A DNA stretch of 64,000 bases from an uncultured Bacilli bacterium (GTDB lineage Bacteria > Bacillota_I > Bacilli_A > RFN20 > CAG-826), in contig CAKPBC010000005.1 of assembly GCA_934140155.1 (NCBI GenBank), positions 1 through 64,000 on the forward strand, read 5' to 3'. Position numbers and translations under genes: made by a program. Of the stretch, positions 7,833-17,359 are shown piece after piece. The number at the start of each line of letters is the position of its first letter. Within the stretch, counting starts at the first letter, position 1. The notes below the pieces were generated by a model. That model was not told the origin of the DNA. It made no database searches and saw only the letters and a list, made by a program, of their open reading frames with translations.

Positions 7833-8156
7833 TTATTTCAATTTTAATATATCAGGAAAATTTCCATCGTCATAAAACTGTATTTTTTTATAAATATTTT
7901 TAGGAAGTTTACCAATATCTTTAAAAGGAATTCTTATTTTGATAACTTCAGTCATTTTATGCATTTCTTTTGTAGCAATATATAAGTATCCCATAGAAAG
8001 AGATGGGGTATATGCTAATGAAAAATAATTTTTGACTGACCATTTCGCATAAAACATAGTCCATATGTTATTTATGCTAATTTGATGTCTTAGTTTTTTC
8101 TTTTCAATAATTATTTTATTACTTTCAAATTGAACATTTTTTAAATCAAAAATCAT
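7833..8156 (-). CDS. Candidate immunity protein of the intact Rhs toxin
   Basis: 107 aa, cytoplasmic, starting 21 bases after the Rhs stop with a good GGAGG ribosome binding site. It is basic and beta-rich (IFDLKNVQFESNKIIIEKKK, then SMGYLYIATKEMHKM). I do not recognise a named family. Its position directly behind the toxin tip, small size and lack of a signal peptide match Rhs immunity genes. Nothing in the sequence proves the pairing. Confidence 0.5.
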   Translation of the reverse strand: MIFDLKNVQFESNKIIIEKKKLRHQISINNIWTMFYAKWSVKNYFSLAYTPSLSMGYLYIATKEMHKMTEVIKIRIPFKDIGKLPKNIYKKIQFYDDGNFPDILKLK

Positions 8157-8177
8157 TTATCAGTTTTCCTCCCATAT

Positions 8178-11100
8178 CTACATATATTTACCCAACCAGT
8201 CACTGAAATAACTTTCTCCAATAAAATAAGCGGCAGAAAAGCCAAATCTCAAAATTTCGTACATTGATTTTGCGGCTATGTAATTTGCATAAGCATTATT
8301 ATAATTAACAGCAGCGTTAACAACCGCTTTTATTATATTGGAATTTCCAAAAGGCAATTTAGAAAGATTTTTAACGCTTCTTAACGTTCCTAGAGAATTC
8401 TTCAGTTCATATTTAGCAGCATCTAATCCAGAAGCAGCATTTGCAAGAACTTCTGAAGAATACACATGTGTTATTCCTCCAAATATTCCTCCGGCTATAG
8501 CTCCAGTAATTAAACCTGTTAATGCTCCTTTTCCAACTTCCGCCCAACTAAAATTTTCTATACCATTTGAAATAATTTGAGTTCCGGCACTTAGCAAGGC
8601 ACCAGAAGCAGCGCCAACAATGCCGCCTGCTAGAGCGCCACCTGCGATTGCTGCCCATATTCCATTACCTATCGCACTTGCAATTACTCCCCCTAGTCCA
8701 GCCGTTGCAATTGTTAAAGCAATAGACCCAACTATCAATATGCCTCCTAGTATCCAATTAACCCATTTTGGTAAACATCCGCTCGGATCAACATACATAA
8801 TAGGATTATTATTACAATACATATAAAGATTTAAACCATTAATTTGTCCTTTTGTTTCATCTAATATAGTTAAAACATCTGGACTTATAAATCTTCCTAT
8901 ACTTGGATCATAATATCTTGCATTTAAATAATATAATCCTGTTTCATTATCGTAATAATACCCTCTATACCTAAATGGGTTGGTATTTAGGATTGTTTTT
9001 TCTTCTTCACTACTATTATCTTTATATTTTACGTAACATTTTCCATAAGCATCATAAGCATACCCTCCTACCTCATTGCCTAAACTATCATATATTCCGA
9101 TTATATCTCCTTGTATATTTCGTCTATATATGTAGCTGCTTGCCTTGCCATCTTTATTATAAGTGAAGCCTACTAACTTATTCAAGATATAATGATAATT
9201 TATTATTGTAGTACTTGTGCCTTCTACTATTTTCTCTTGTAATATTTGTGTTCCATTTATTACATAACTTGTTTCAATAGTATTAACTTTTTTACCTATT
9301 CTTATACCATTAATATCATAAGTATAACTTATTTCATTTATGTCATTATCATAAGCTAATAACAGACTTCCTCTATTATCCCATTCTAGTTCATAATCTT
9401 TATAAGTTGTTGGTCTTCCCATTGAGTCATATGATATTTCTAATCCATTATATCTTATCAAATGGTCTAAACCTTTTTCACAATCATAGATATATTCATC
9501 AACTTTTGGATTGTGTAATATTTCATCTTCACTATAATCATAATTTTTCTTTAATAAGATATTACCGGAACTATCATATTTATAGATAATGGTTTTATTT
9601 ATTAATGGGTTATCTTCTCTTATTAATCGATTGCATTTATCATATTGATATCTAATTTGATAATCATCATTAATAATTCTTATGATATTGCCATTAACAT
9701 CATACTTATAACTATTAGTGTCTAAGCCATATGAGATAATACTATTTTTACTTGTTTTTATCTTAGTTACTTCTTCACTAATTAAATCCAAACTATTTTC
9801 ATCTTGTTTTAAGTAATTGTATTCATTACATATTTCTAATGATCCCAACTTAATTACTTGATGGCTTATTCTATTTAATGAATCAAGTTCATAATTAGTG
9901 GTAATAGTATCAATAGTTTTATTATTTGATTTACCATTAATAGTTACTTCCGTTATTTGATGTTCATCATTCATAGTAAACTCATGAGAATAACTTGTAT
10001 TATTATCAAATAAATAATTGTTTTTCTTTACAAAACGATTATCTTCATCATAAATATTAGTAATAGTTAATTGAATAGTATTATCTACTGTTTTTGTTGA
10101 TTTTACTAAATTATCGTTAGCGTAAGTATAATCTATAACTTCTGTAACAGTAGTTGGATTAGATTCATTTTCACTATTTTTATAATTAATAACGTTTTTA
10201 ACTTGTATTAATTGATTATCACTATTATAACTATTCGTTTGTTCTCCATAACTCTTATCAGTAGTAAATAATGATTTTTTAACTGTACCATCATTATCAA
10301 TATAAGTACCAGTAAAATAACCATCTTTGGTGTTCATAGTTATATATGTTCCATTGGTTAAATCTTTTTCTCTACTAGTAATTTTTTCTGTATAACCATA
10401 CCAAATAGTTGATTCATTATTAACTAATACTTTAGTTCTTCTTCCTTTTCCATCATATTCATAATTTACTTTTAGCCCATGATGAGACATAGAAGTTAAT
10501 AAACCAAATTTATAAGTGAAGTTAGTGGCATTATTTACTCCATTAATACTAGAAGATATTGATAATAATTCTCCTGTTTTAAAATCATAATTATAGCAAG
10601 TACTTTCATTGTTATAATTTTTTACTTTAATTGGTATATTACTATTTGGTAGATAAGTTATCTCTTTAGTTGGATAATTACCATTTTCATCTTTAATTTG
10701 ACCTAAAGAATTTATCACTCTTCCTTTATCATCATAAGATACTTTTTCAACTCGCATTAATGAAGTATCTTTAGTATTATAACTTCGTTTTTCAATACAT
10801 TTCCCTTTATCATCATAGTAATACTCAATAACATTTCCTTTTTTATCTATTTCAGAAGTTAAATGATTGTTATTATCATAAGTATATTTGATAGTATTTT
10901 TTTCTCCATAAGCATTAATTGTCCTTTCAGAACTTGGATAAGCGGCAGCTCCCCTATAATAGCTAATAAGATTATCTTTGATTTTCATTATTAATTTATC
11001 TTTATTATATTCATATAATTCATAATCTTCTAAAGCAACTAATTTAACACTTTCTATATTTGAAGTACTATTGTTTATCGTTCCACTTATGCTTAATTTA

Positions 11101-14100
11101 TAAGCGGTAGTTCTAACAAAAATAGGCAAGGCTAATAAATTAGAATAGCATTCTGGATTTTCAATTGTATATACTTCTAAAATTCGGTCTTTTTCATCTA
11201 TAGTAGATATTGTTAGTGAAATAGGCAGAGTTTTTATACCATTTATATTATTAATTTCTAATAATAACCCTAACGAATGGCTTGAAGGTAACAAAGTAAC
11301 ACCATTTTTCAAAAATGTTTCATCATTTTTGAAATCATATTCTTCATCAATAGTGATTTTTTTATTACTGATGGATATTTCTTTATAAACTTTTGGATTA
11401 TGTTTTATTTTTACTAATTCAGTCAATTTATCATCTTCATATTTAGATAATTTAATTAACTTATCTGTTTCATTTTTCACAATTCTTCCGTTTAAATCAA
11501 ACCAAATTGTTTCCAATACGGTCTCATTAGTATTAGTGTCTGACTCAGATGCAGTAGTGGAATCATAAATAGTTGTTTTATTATCTTCAAATATATAATG
11601 ATGTTTAATTACCACTTGTCTAGTATCGTCAACATATAATGTATTTTCACCTATTTCTTTACTTTGATTTACTTTAGTTTCTACAAGCAAATCACCATTA
11701 CTATTTTTACTAACTGATATAGATTCAAACAATTCTGTACATACTTCAAATCCATTATCATAAGCAAATGAAGTATCTTGAATGAATGATAATTGACCAT
11801 CTAGAAACGATACTCCTATTTTATTACCTTTATAATCTATAAAATTCAACCATTCTTTATTTTTATTATACTTAAACTTAATAGTTTGTGTTTCTGATGA
11901 AACTGATAATAACTCATCTTTATTATCTTTATCGTAGCCATATGTTACTTCTATCTTATTTTCATAAGCATCCATAACTAAAATTAGTCTACCATATCCA
12001 TCAAAACCTAAAGTATTTCCATTTTCATCAATAATAAAATCATTTACTTTTCTTTTTTGTTCTTCAATTAAAGATGATTTATATTCGTTTAATTGTTTTA
12101 ATTGTTCAACACTATCATAGTATAGTTTTGTGCAAATCTTTAGTTTTTCTTCGCATATCGATAATTGTAATTCTGCACTTTCGTAATCAAGTGTCTTATC
12201 ATTCTTACGATATGATTTTTTTATTTTTGAAGATATGTATTGAATTTTATTATTAAATAATTTTAATTGTGCTGCAATTACATTATTAACCTCTATATGT
12301 TTATAATTTTCTATACTGCTTTTTCCATCATAGACATAATAGCCCTTGTTTGAATCTTTCACTAATACTTTTGTATCTTCTGCTAATTCAGTAACATCAT
12401 ATTCATCAGCATTAGTTCCGATTCCGTCAAAAGTATAATAATCTAATATTGCATTATCGTATTTCATAGAAAGTTTCCATGAATCTAATAATTTTGCAAT
12501 GTCAAATTGCATTGAAATAGCATCTAAAGTATTATTTATTTCTTTTAATGATAAGAAATTACTCTTTACATTTAATTCAATGCTTTTTATTTGTGATTCA
12601 ACATTTTGAATATCTTCATTAAAGTAAATATCTTCTACTTTTTGACTTACATCATAAGTAACACGATCTTCTTTTAATCTTTCTATTGTTTTATTATTAT
12701 CTTTATTTACAAAATAAAATCCATCTAAATCACATCTTAATAAAGAATATAGTTTGCGAGAATATAGCAAAGTATTTCCTTTATAGGGTTGATTATTTTC
12801 AAACGTAACATCTTTAAATGAAACATAAAATTCCTCTAATGTGTTCTCATCAAAATAACAATATATATTACCAAATATTCTGCCATCATCACCTAATTCA
12901 TAGAATTCTTCACGCCCATTACCATATTCTAATTTAAATATTCTTTTTGTTTTTAAATTAGCTTTAGAAATATATTCACTTAAACTACTACCAGACATAA
13001 ATGATAAACCATCATCACTTTTAACATCATACTTAACTTCATAAGCTTCATCATTTATAAGTACTTTTAACTTTTTATCACTATCGATAAATACGTTATT
13101 TCTTTCTACATATACTTTTTCTAAATTATCATCTAAGTAATACCATTTTTCATGAAGAATATGTTTTATTCCTTTAGCGTCAATATAAGTTACATCTTTA
13201 CATCCATTTATATTATCATAATCACTAGATTTAACTAAAAATTGATGTAAATTTGTTTTCCATCCTTTTCCCATAAAATAATTTTTATTATTTTCAAAAT
13301 CTTTTGAATCAAATATTGCAGAAATTCCTAGATCCAAAGAATTATGTGAAACTGTCGTTAATGGTATTTCATGAATAAAGTCGCCTGTTTTAACGTTTAC
13401 ACTTGTTGTTCCACCATTTCCCAAACTATATTCTTTGGTGTTTACTATATCTTTTTCATTATATTCAAGCGCAATACATGAGCAATTAGGCTCATCTGCT
13501 AAAGGCGTGTAAAATGTGTATCTAGTGTAATAAGACTGCATAGAAGAGTTATATTCAAATGCTAATTCAATATCGATATTACTTCCGCTTCTTATTTCAT
13601 TAGTTACATCAATCTCGATTTTTTTCAAATCTTTATTTCCACTTAATCTTTTTATGATTACATTATTTTTAGAAACCTTCAAAACAAGTGTCCTATAATC
13701 ACCAGAAATCGATTCAATATTTAATTTTACACATGCCTTATATACTTTTGATCTAATACTTGGAGCAATTTTTTGACTTTTGATATTTGCGTATATATTT
13801 TGTGAAAAAACTTCTCCATTAACATTTTTTTCAATTGATGCATATAATGTCTTTTGTGTCATTGTGCATGGAGTATCGTTACCAATATCTTTCGTAACAT
13901 GCATATGAAAAATATCACTAGTATTGACCTTAATAGTTGGATCAATAATAACTGGGAATACTCTTTCATTATCATTAACCCAATCAGCATTAACACGTAA
14001 GCTTAATGTTAATACACTTTCATCAACAGAAATTTCATAATAACAATCATCACTTCTTTTGTTATTAGCATCTATCATATATGGACTTAAGATCGTGTAG

Positions 14101-14687
14101 ATTGTTTCTCCGTCTTTTTGTAACTCTAAGGTATTAGTCTCTTCATTATATTTTGGACTTAAATCTTTAATATCTAAAGTAAAATCAAAATCATAATTAT
14201 CTTGTTTATTATTTATAATTAGACTTTCTTTGATTCCTTCTTCTATGCAAGAATATTTTAAGTCTACTCCATCCTCAATATTTTTATATAACATGTCATT
14301 GTTATTACATTCGTAATTAACAAATCTTTTAAAACTTCTTTTTTTATTCATCAAAGATAAACTTATCTCATGATTATCTTTGTTAATTGTTAGTAATTTA
14401 GCATCACTAATATTTTTAGCAAATGATGCTTTAAATGATTGAGCTTCTTTACTAACTAGGCGATTATTTTCTTCACTTAATGTAAAGTTATCTTTCATAA
14501 GTGATATTTCTTCAATAATCTTTTCTCCTACTTTATATTTCTTTCCTAATTTTGTTGCTCCAATAAATACTTTTTCTTGTTTTATTGGTGTTACTACTTC
14601 TTTTATAACTTTATCATTAACTATTGGTTCTACTTTTACTTCTTCGTCTAATACTACTTTTTGATTTTTAACATCATATTGCCTCAT
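8178..14687 (-). CDS. Rhs/YD-repeat polymorphic toxin, full length
   Basis: 2169 aa. Residues 1-240 form a beta-rich N-terminal region ending in VFPVIIDPTI (about 243-252), the motif seen before the DNRLRE-like part of WapA/Rhs proteins. Residues about 420-1900 hold the YD-repeat shell (for example GYGRLILVMDAYENKIEVTY, YSYKYDVNGNI-like units). The conserved tip runs through GLYYLNARYYDPSIGRF to YVDPSGC at about 1968-1971. The last 198 residues are the variable C-terminal domain: a glycine-rich transmembrane-like stretch, then a helical region without known catalytic motifs. There is no signal peptide, LPXTG or wall-binding motif. The start overlaps the upstream holin-like gene by one base (TAATG), so translation is coupled. 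It is probably a contact-dependent or released toxin. Export route and target are unknown. Confidence 0.85.
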   Translation of the reverse strand: MRQYDVKNQKVVLDEEVKVEPIVNDKVIKEVVTPIKQEKVFIGATKLGKKYKVGEKIIEEISLMKDNFTLSEENNRLVSKEAQSFKASFAKNISDAKLLTINKDNHEISLSLMNKKRSFKRFVNYECNNNDMLYKNIEDGVDLKYSCIEEGIKESLIINNKQDNYDFDFTLDIKDLSPKYNEETNTLELQKDGETIYTILSPYMIDANNKRSDDCYYEISVDESVLTLSLRVNADWVNDNERVFPVIIDPTIKVNTSDIFHMHVTKDIGNDTPCTMTQKTLYASIEKNVNGEVFSQNIYANIKSQKIAPSIRSKVYKACVKLNIESISGDYRTLVLKVSKNNVIIKRLSGNKDLKKIEIDVTNEIRSGSNIDIELAFEYNSSMQSYYTRYTFYTPLADEPNCSCIALEYNEKDIVNTKEYSLGNGGTTSVNVKTGDFIHEIPLTTVSHNSLDLGISAIFDSKDFENNKNYFMGKGWKTNLHQFLVKSSDYDNINGCKDVTYIDAKGIKHILHEKWYYLDDNLEKVYVERNNVFIDSDKKLKVLINDEAYEVKYDVKSDDGLSFMSGSSLSEYISKANLKTKRIFKLEYGNGREEFYELGDDGRIFGNIYCYFDENTLEEFYVSFKDVTFENNQPYKGNTLLYSRKLYSLLRCDLDGFYFVNKDNNKTIERLKEDRVTYDVSQKVEDIYFNEDIQNVESQIKSIELNVKSNFLSLKEINNTLDAISMQFDIAKLLDSWKLSMKYDNAILDYYTFDGIGTNADEYDVTELAEDTKVLVKDSNKGYYVYDGKSSIENYKHIEVNNVIAAQLKLFNNKIQYISSKIKKSYRKNDKTLDYESAELQLSICEEKLKICTKLYYDSVEQLKQLNEYKSSLIEEQKRKVNDFIIDENGNTLGFDGYGRLILVMDAYENKIEVTYGYDKDNKDELLSVSSETQTIKFKYNKNKEWLNFIDYKGNKIGVSFLDGQLSFIQDTSFAYDNGFEVCTELFESISVSKNSNGDLLVETKVNQSKEIGENTLYVDDTRQVVIKHHYIFEDNKTTIYDSTTASESDTNTNETVLETIWFDLNGRIVKNETDKLIKLSKYEDDKLTELVKIKHNPKVYKEISISNKKITIDEEYDFKNDETFLKNGVTLLPSSHSLGLLLEINNINGIKTLPISLTISTIDEKDRILEVYTIENPECYSNLLALPIFVRTTAYKLSISGTINNSTSNIESVKLVALEDYELYEYNKDKLIMKIKDNLISYYRGAAAYPSSERTINAYGEKNTIKYTYDNNNHLTSEIDKKGNVIEYYYDDKGKCIEKRSYNTKDTSLMRVEKVSYDDKGRVINSLGQIKDENGNYPTKEITYLPNSNIPIKVKNYNNESTCYNYDFKTGELLSISSSINGVNNATNFTYKFGLLTSMSHHGLKVNYEYDGKGRRTKVLVNNESTIWYGYTEKITSREKDLTNGTYITMNTKDGYFTGTYIDNDGTVKKSLFTTDKSYGEQTNSYNSDNQLIQVKNVINYKNSENESNPTTVTEVIDYTYANDNLVKSTKTVDNTIQLTITNIYDEDNRFVKKNNYLFDNNTSYSHEFTMNDEHQITEVTINGKSNNKTIDTITTNYELDSLNRISHQVIKLGSLEICNEYNYLKQDENSLDLISEEVTKIKTSKNSIISYGLDTNSYKYDVNGNIIRIINDDYQIRYQYDKCNRLIREDNPLINKTIIYKYDSSGNILLKKNYDYSEDEILHNPKVDEYIYDCEKGLDHLIRYNGLEISYDSMGRPTTYKDYELEWDNRGSLLLAYDNDINEISYTYDINGIRIGKKVNTIETSYVINGTQILQEKIVEGTSTTIINYHYILNKLVGFTYNKDGKASSYIYRRNIQGDIIGIYDSLGNEVGGYAYDAYGKCYVKYKDNSSEEEKTILNTNPFRYRGYYYDNETGLYYLNARYYDPSIGRFISPDVLTILDETKGQINGLNLYMYCNNNPIMYVDPSGCLPKWVNWILGGILIVGSIALTIATAGLGGVIASAIGNGIWAAIAGGALAGGIVGAASGALLSAGTQIISNGIENFSWAEVGKGALTGLITGAIAGGIFGGITHVYSSEVLANAASGLDAAKYELKNSLGTLRSVKNLSKLPFGNSNIIKAVVNAAVNYNNAYANYIAAKSMYEILRFGFSAAYFIGESYFSDWLGKYM
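8773..9197 (-). repeat. Duplicated Rhs core segment, copy inside the intact gene
   Basis: Partner of 7208-7632. It encodes the conserved Rhs tip immediately before the variable C-terminal domain. This is where homologous recombination would swap toxin ends. Confidence 0.9.
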
Positions 14688-15157
14688 TAATTTTTACCTT
14701 CTTTCTTGTTTGTTAAAATCCATTTCTTTTTTGTTTCATCAATAGGTTCATCTAATTGTTTAGTAATTGTTTCTGCGTATTCTAGCTTTTCATATACATC
14801 TTTTTTCTTACTCATTTGATGTAAAGCAGTGTAAATGCCTTTGGTATTTGTTAATGTAAATGTTATTCCTGTTAAAATAGACGTTAATAATGATCCACTT
14901 AATTGGATTTGATGCTTTAAAACAAATATTTCATTAACAAAATATAAAGTCACATAACTTACTGAAGCAATTATTCTACCTACCATTGATAATTTAGTGT
15001 CGGCTAAACTAGATTCCATATCTTTAGTAATGACTTTACTTTTCTTCATAATTACTTTTATGATTTGAGTTAATACAAGCGTTATAAAACTTGATATTAC
15101 TGTTATTAGCCCAATACTTAGATAGAAATCTATATTTTTCATCTCGTCAAAATTCAT
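14687..15157 (-). CDS. Small holin-like membrane protein coupled to the Rhs gene
   Basis: 156 aa with three hydrophobic segments at about 12-36, 60-82 and 87-108, a basic loop (KVIMKKSKVITKD) after the first, and a charged soluble tail. The size and topology resemble phage holins and related toxin-release proteins, but I do not recognise the family. The ATG follows AGGAGG. Its stop shares a base with the Rhs start, so the two are made together. Since the Rhs protein lacks a signal peptide and no secretion-system genes are in view, this protein is the best local candidate for membrane passage or release. That role is inference. Confidence 0.55.
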   Translation of the reverse strand: MNFDEMKNIDFYLSIGLITVISSFITLVLTQIIKVIMKKSKVITKDMESSLADTKLSMVGRIIASVSYVTLYFVNEIFVLKHQIQLSGSLLTSILTGITFTLTNTKGIYTALHQMSKKKDVYEKLEYAETITKQLDEPIDETKKKWILTNKKEGKN

Positions 15158-15202
15158 CTTTTTTCGACCTCCTTTCTATCTAAAATATAACCTAAATTAA
15201 CG

Positions 15203-15230
15203 TCAAAAAATGTCCGGAAAATCCGGACAT
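15203..15230 (-). terminator. GC-rich hairpin between the HTH gene and the holin-like gene
   Basis: ATGTCCGGA (15210-15218) pairs with TCCGGACAT (15222-15230) around a 3-base loop. On the minus strand it runs directly into TTTTTT, as a terminator for the HTH gene would. Being a nearly perfect palindrome upstream of the holin-Rhs operon, it could also serve as an operator. Confidence 0.55.
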
Positions 15231-15276
15231 AAAAAGTTTGATTATTATGATAAAATATTAATTACGTTATCAATAA

Positions 15277-15567
15277 TTAGACTTTTATAAATTGTTTGAA
15301 TTTTGCTGAATCACTTAAAAGTTCTTTATAATGAACGATATGTCTATTAATAAATTCAATATGTTCATATAGCGTACTTCTTGACAAACTTAATTCAGTC
15401 GTTAGCTCAAAAATACTATATTCTTGGCTATGAAGGTAAATATATTCCATTTCTTTGGCATACTGCGTATTATTAACTTTGTCATAAATAGCAAAATAAC
15501 AATCATGAAAAAACTTTAAAATAAAATCATCATAATCTTTTATTATGTTTCTTTTTGATTTTAACAT
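15277..15567 (-). CDS. Small helix-turn-helix protein, possible regulator of the Rhs locus
   Basis: 96 aa. Residues about 50-77 (YSIFELTTELSLSRSTLYEH) read as a helix-turn-helix; the rest is helical and charged. No clear ribosome binding site precedes the ATG at 15567. It is encoded just upstream of the holin-like/Rhs pair in the same direction, separated by the hairpin at 15210-15230. It might bind that palindrome, or it could be unrelated. I do not recognise a named family. Confidence 0.5.
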   Translation of the reverse strand: MLKSKRNIIKDYDDFILKFFHDCYFAIYDKVNNTQYAKEMEYIYLHSQEYSIFELTTELSLSRSTLYEHIEFINRHIVHYKELLSDSAKFKQFIKV

Positions 15568-15651
15568 TATTACATTATTAGCTAAATCTTATATAAAGAT
15601 ATTGCCCTCTTCCCCTTTCAACCTTATGTTAAATTAAAAATAAAATCTTAT

Positions 15652-17007
15652 CTACAATTTTTTTCTATTTTCCGCTGATTGTCTTATGAAAATGCTTCCA
15701 ATAGACTCACTATCAAAAGGGCAAAGTGGAGATAAATAAGGCACACTCCAAACTTTTAAAGAAATCAAATATAAGAACAATAATAAACTATAAATTATAA
15801 AACCATTTTTACCAAATAGGGCCACTACTAAGATAAGAATTAGATTATTAAGTTTCATCGACATAGATAATTCATAGCTTGGTGTTGCAAAGCCACAAAT
15901 TTGTGAAATAGAACATAGTAAAAGCACTTCCGGTAAAAATAAACCTAACTCTAATGATACTTGGCCTAATATTACCGCCGAAATTAATGATATTCCGGTT
16001 TGAAGTGTGGTTGGAGTATGAATAGATGCAAGTCGAACAATTTCTAAAATCAACTCAACAATGATAATTTGAATGGCAATTCCTAATTCGATATTTTCAT
16101 TAGATATCGTTATTTTTAATGCATTCATGATTTCTGAATTATCAATAATACACATCCATAAAGGAATTAAAAATAAAGATAATAAAATAGCAATACCGCG
16201 AATTAAGCGTGTGAAAGTACCAACCAGTGGCGATTGACGAAATTCTTCAACGTGCATTGTATGATCAAAAAGTGTTATTGGCGTAATTATCACACTTGCG
16301 GATGTATCAACTAAAATAGCAATTTTTCCGTGCATTATACTAATAGACGCTACATCAGGTCTTTCCGTATATCGAACAAGTGGAAATGGTGTATATTTTT
16401 GTTTAAATAATAGTTCTTCTAAAGAACGATCACTCATAATTAAAGATTCTACATCAATGTTTCTTAATTCATCTTCTATTCTTTTTATTAAACGTTGGTC
16501 GACTTCATTTTTTAAATACACTACTGCAACAGAAGTTTTACTTTTTTTGGATACTAAAAAAGGTTTAGCTACTAAATCAGTAGTTTTTAGTCTTCTTCTA
16601 ATTAAGCCAATATTAGTATTAATTGATTCACTAAATCCATCACGCGAACCACGAATAGTTTTTTCTGTTAATGGTTCTTCTATCGAGCGATTAGGATAAC
16701 TTTTAGCATCAATTAAATAAATAGTTTCATCATTAATATAAAGAACTAAAAAACCAGCATATAATTCTTCAATTATCGTATCAATATTAGTTTCTTTTTT
16801 TATTTCTCCGTTATAAATTAATAAATCTAAATCTTTAATGCTTTTTAATTTATCTAAATATTCCATTAGATAAATAATATCCATTTTATCCACTAAAGAA
16901 GAAGTAAAATATATCGTTGCGGATTTATCTTTAATTTTGATATTTTTCTTTTTCATATCAAAATTGTTTAACAAATCAATTCTTTTTTCTATTTCTTTAT
17001 TTTTCAT
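15652..17007 (-). CDS. spoVAF: SpoVAF, GerA-family spore membrane protein
   Basis: 451 aa, slightly shorter than the Bacillus protein (about 490). The soluble N-terminal GerA domain includes GSRDGFSESINTN-like and IRRRLKT blocks (about 125-150) and the PLVRYTERPD...HGKIAILVDTS segment. It is followed by several membrane segments from about residue 265. The family contributes to germination and associates with the SpoVA channel. It is the last gene of the operon. Its start lies one base past the spoVAE stop with no separate ribosome binding site, so it is probably coupled. Confidence 0.88.
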   Translation of the reverse strand: MKNKEIEKRIDLLNNFDMKKKNIKIKDKSATIYFTSSLVDKMDIIYLMEYLDKLKSIKDLDLLIYNGEIKKETNIDTIIEELYAGFLVLYINDETIYLIDAKSYPNRSIEEPLTEKTIRGSRDGFSESINTNIGLIRRRLKTTDLVAKPFLVSKKSKTSVAVVYLKNEVDQRLIKRIEDELRNIDVESLIMSDRSLEELLFKQKYTPFPLVRYTERPDVASISIMHGKIAILVDTSASVIITPITLFDHTMHVEEFRQSPLVGTFTRLIRGIAILLSLFLIPLWMCIIDNSEIMNALKITISNENIELGIAIQIIIVELILEIVRLASIHTPTTLQTGISLISAVILGQVSLELGLFLPEVLLLCSISQICGFATPSYELSMSMKLNNLILILVVALFGKNGFIIYSLLLFLYLISLKVWSVPYLSPLCPFDSESIGSIFIRQSAENRKKL

Positions 17008-17008
17008 A

Positions 17009-17359
17009 TTATGGACGAGGTTTAGAAACTAATGCGGCAAAAAATGCCATAATTACAACGAAAGATAAAACCGCGGAAGAATTTTTAAGCATACTTTTTA
17101 ATATTCCTAATACTCCTCCTTCTTTGGCACCTTCTAATGCTGATTTTGTTAAGGTATAACCAAAATTAGTAATTGGAGTCATTGCTCCTCCTCCACAATA
17201 CTTAACTAAAAAATCATAAATACCAAAAGAGGTTAATAAAACACCAATAACTACATAAATTGAAGTAATATGTCCTGGAGTTAATTTCGTGTTATCAAAA
17301 ATAATTTGGGCAATTAAGCATAAAAAGCCAGAAAATAAGAATGCGTATAAATAGGTCAT
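17009..17359 (-). CDS. spoVAE: SpoVAE (SpoVAEb type), dipicolinate channel membrane subunit
   Basis: 116 aa with three or more hydrophobic segments and the conserved YCGGGAMTPITNFGYTL stretch (about 54-70) of the SpoVAE family. Together with SpoVAC and SpoVAD it is needed for dipicolinate uptake into the forespore and release on germination. It overlaps spoVAD by 4 bases (ATGA), implying translational coupling. Confidence 0.9.
   Translation of the reverse strand: MTYLYAFLFSGFLCLIAQIIFDNTKLTPGHITSIYVVIGVLLTSFGIYDFLVKYCGGGAMTPITNFGYTLTKSALEGAKEGGVLGILKSMLKNSSAVLSFVVIMAFFAALVSKPRP

Noticed and set aside
7410..9166. Two 63-codon plus-strand ORFs (7410-7601 and 8975-9166) that look like a conserved gene pair
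   Set aside because: They lie opposite the duplicated Rhs core. Their similarity simply reflects the near-identical DNA, and the real coding frame is on the minus strand.
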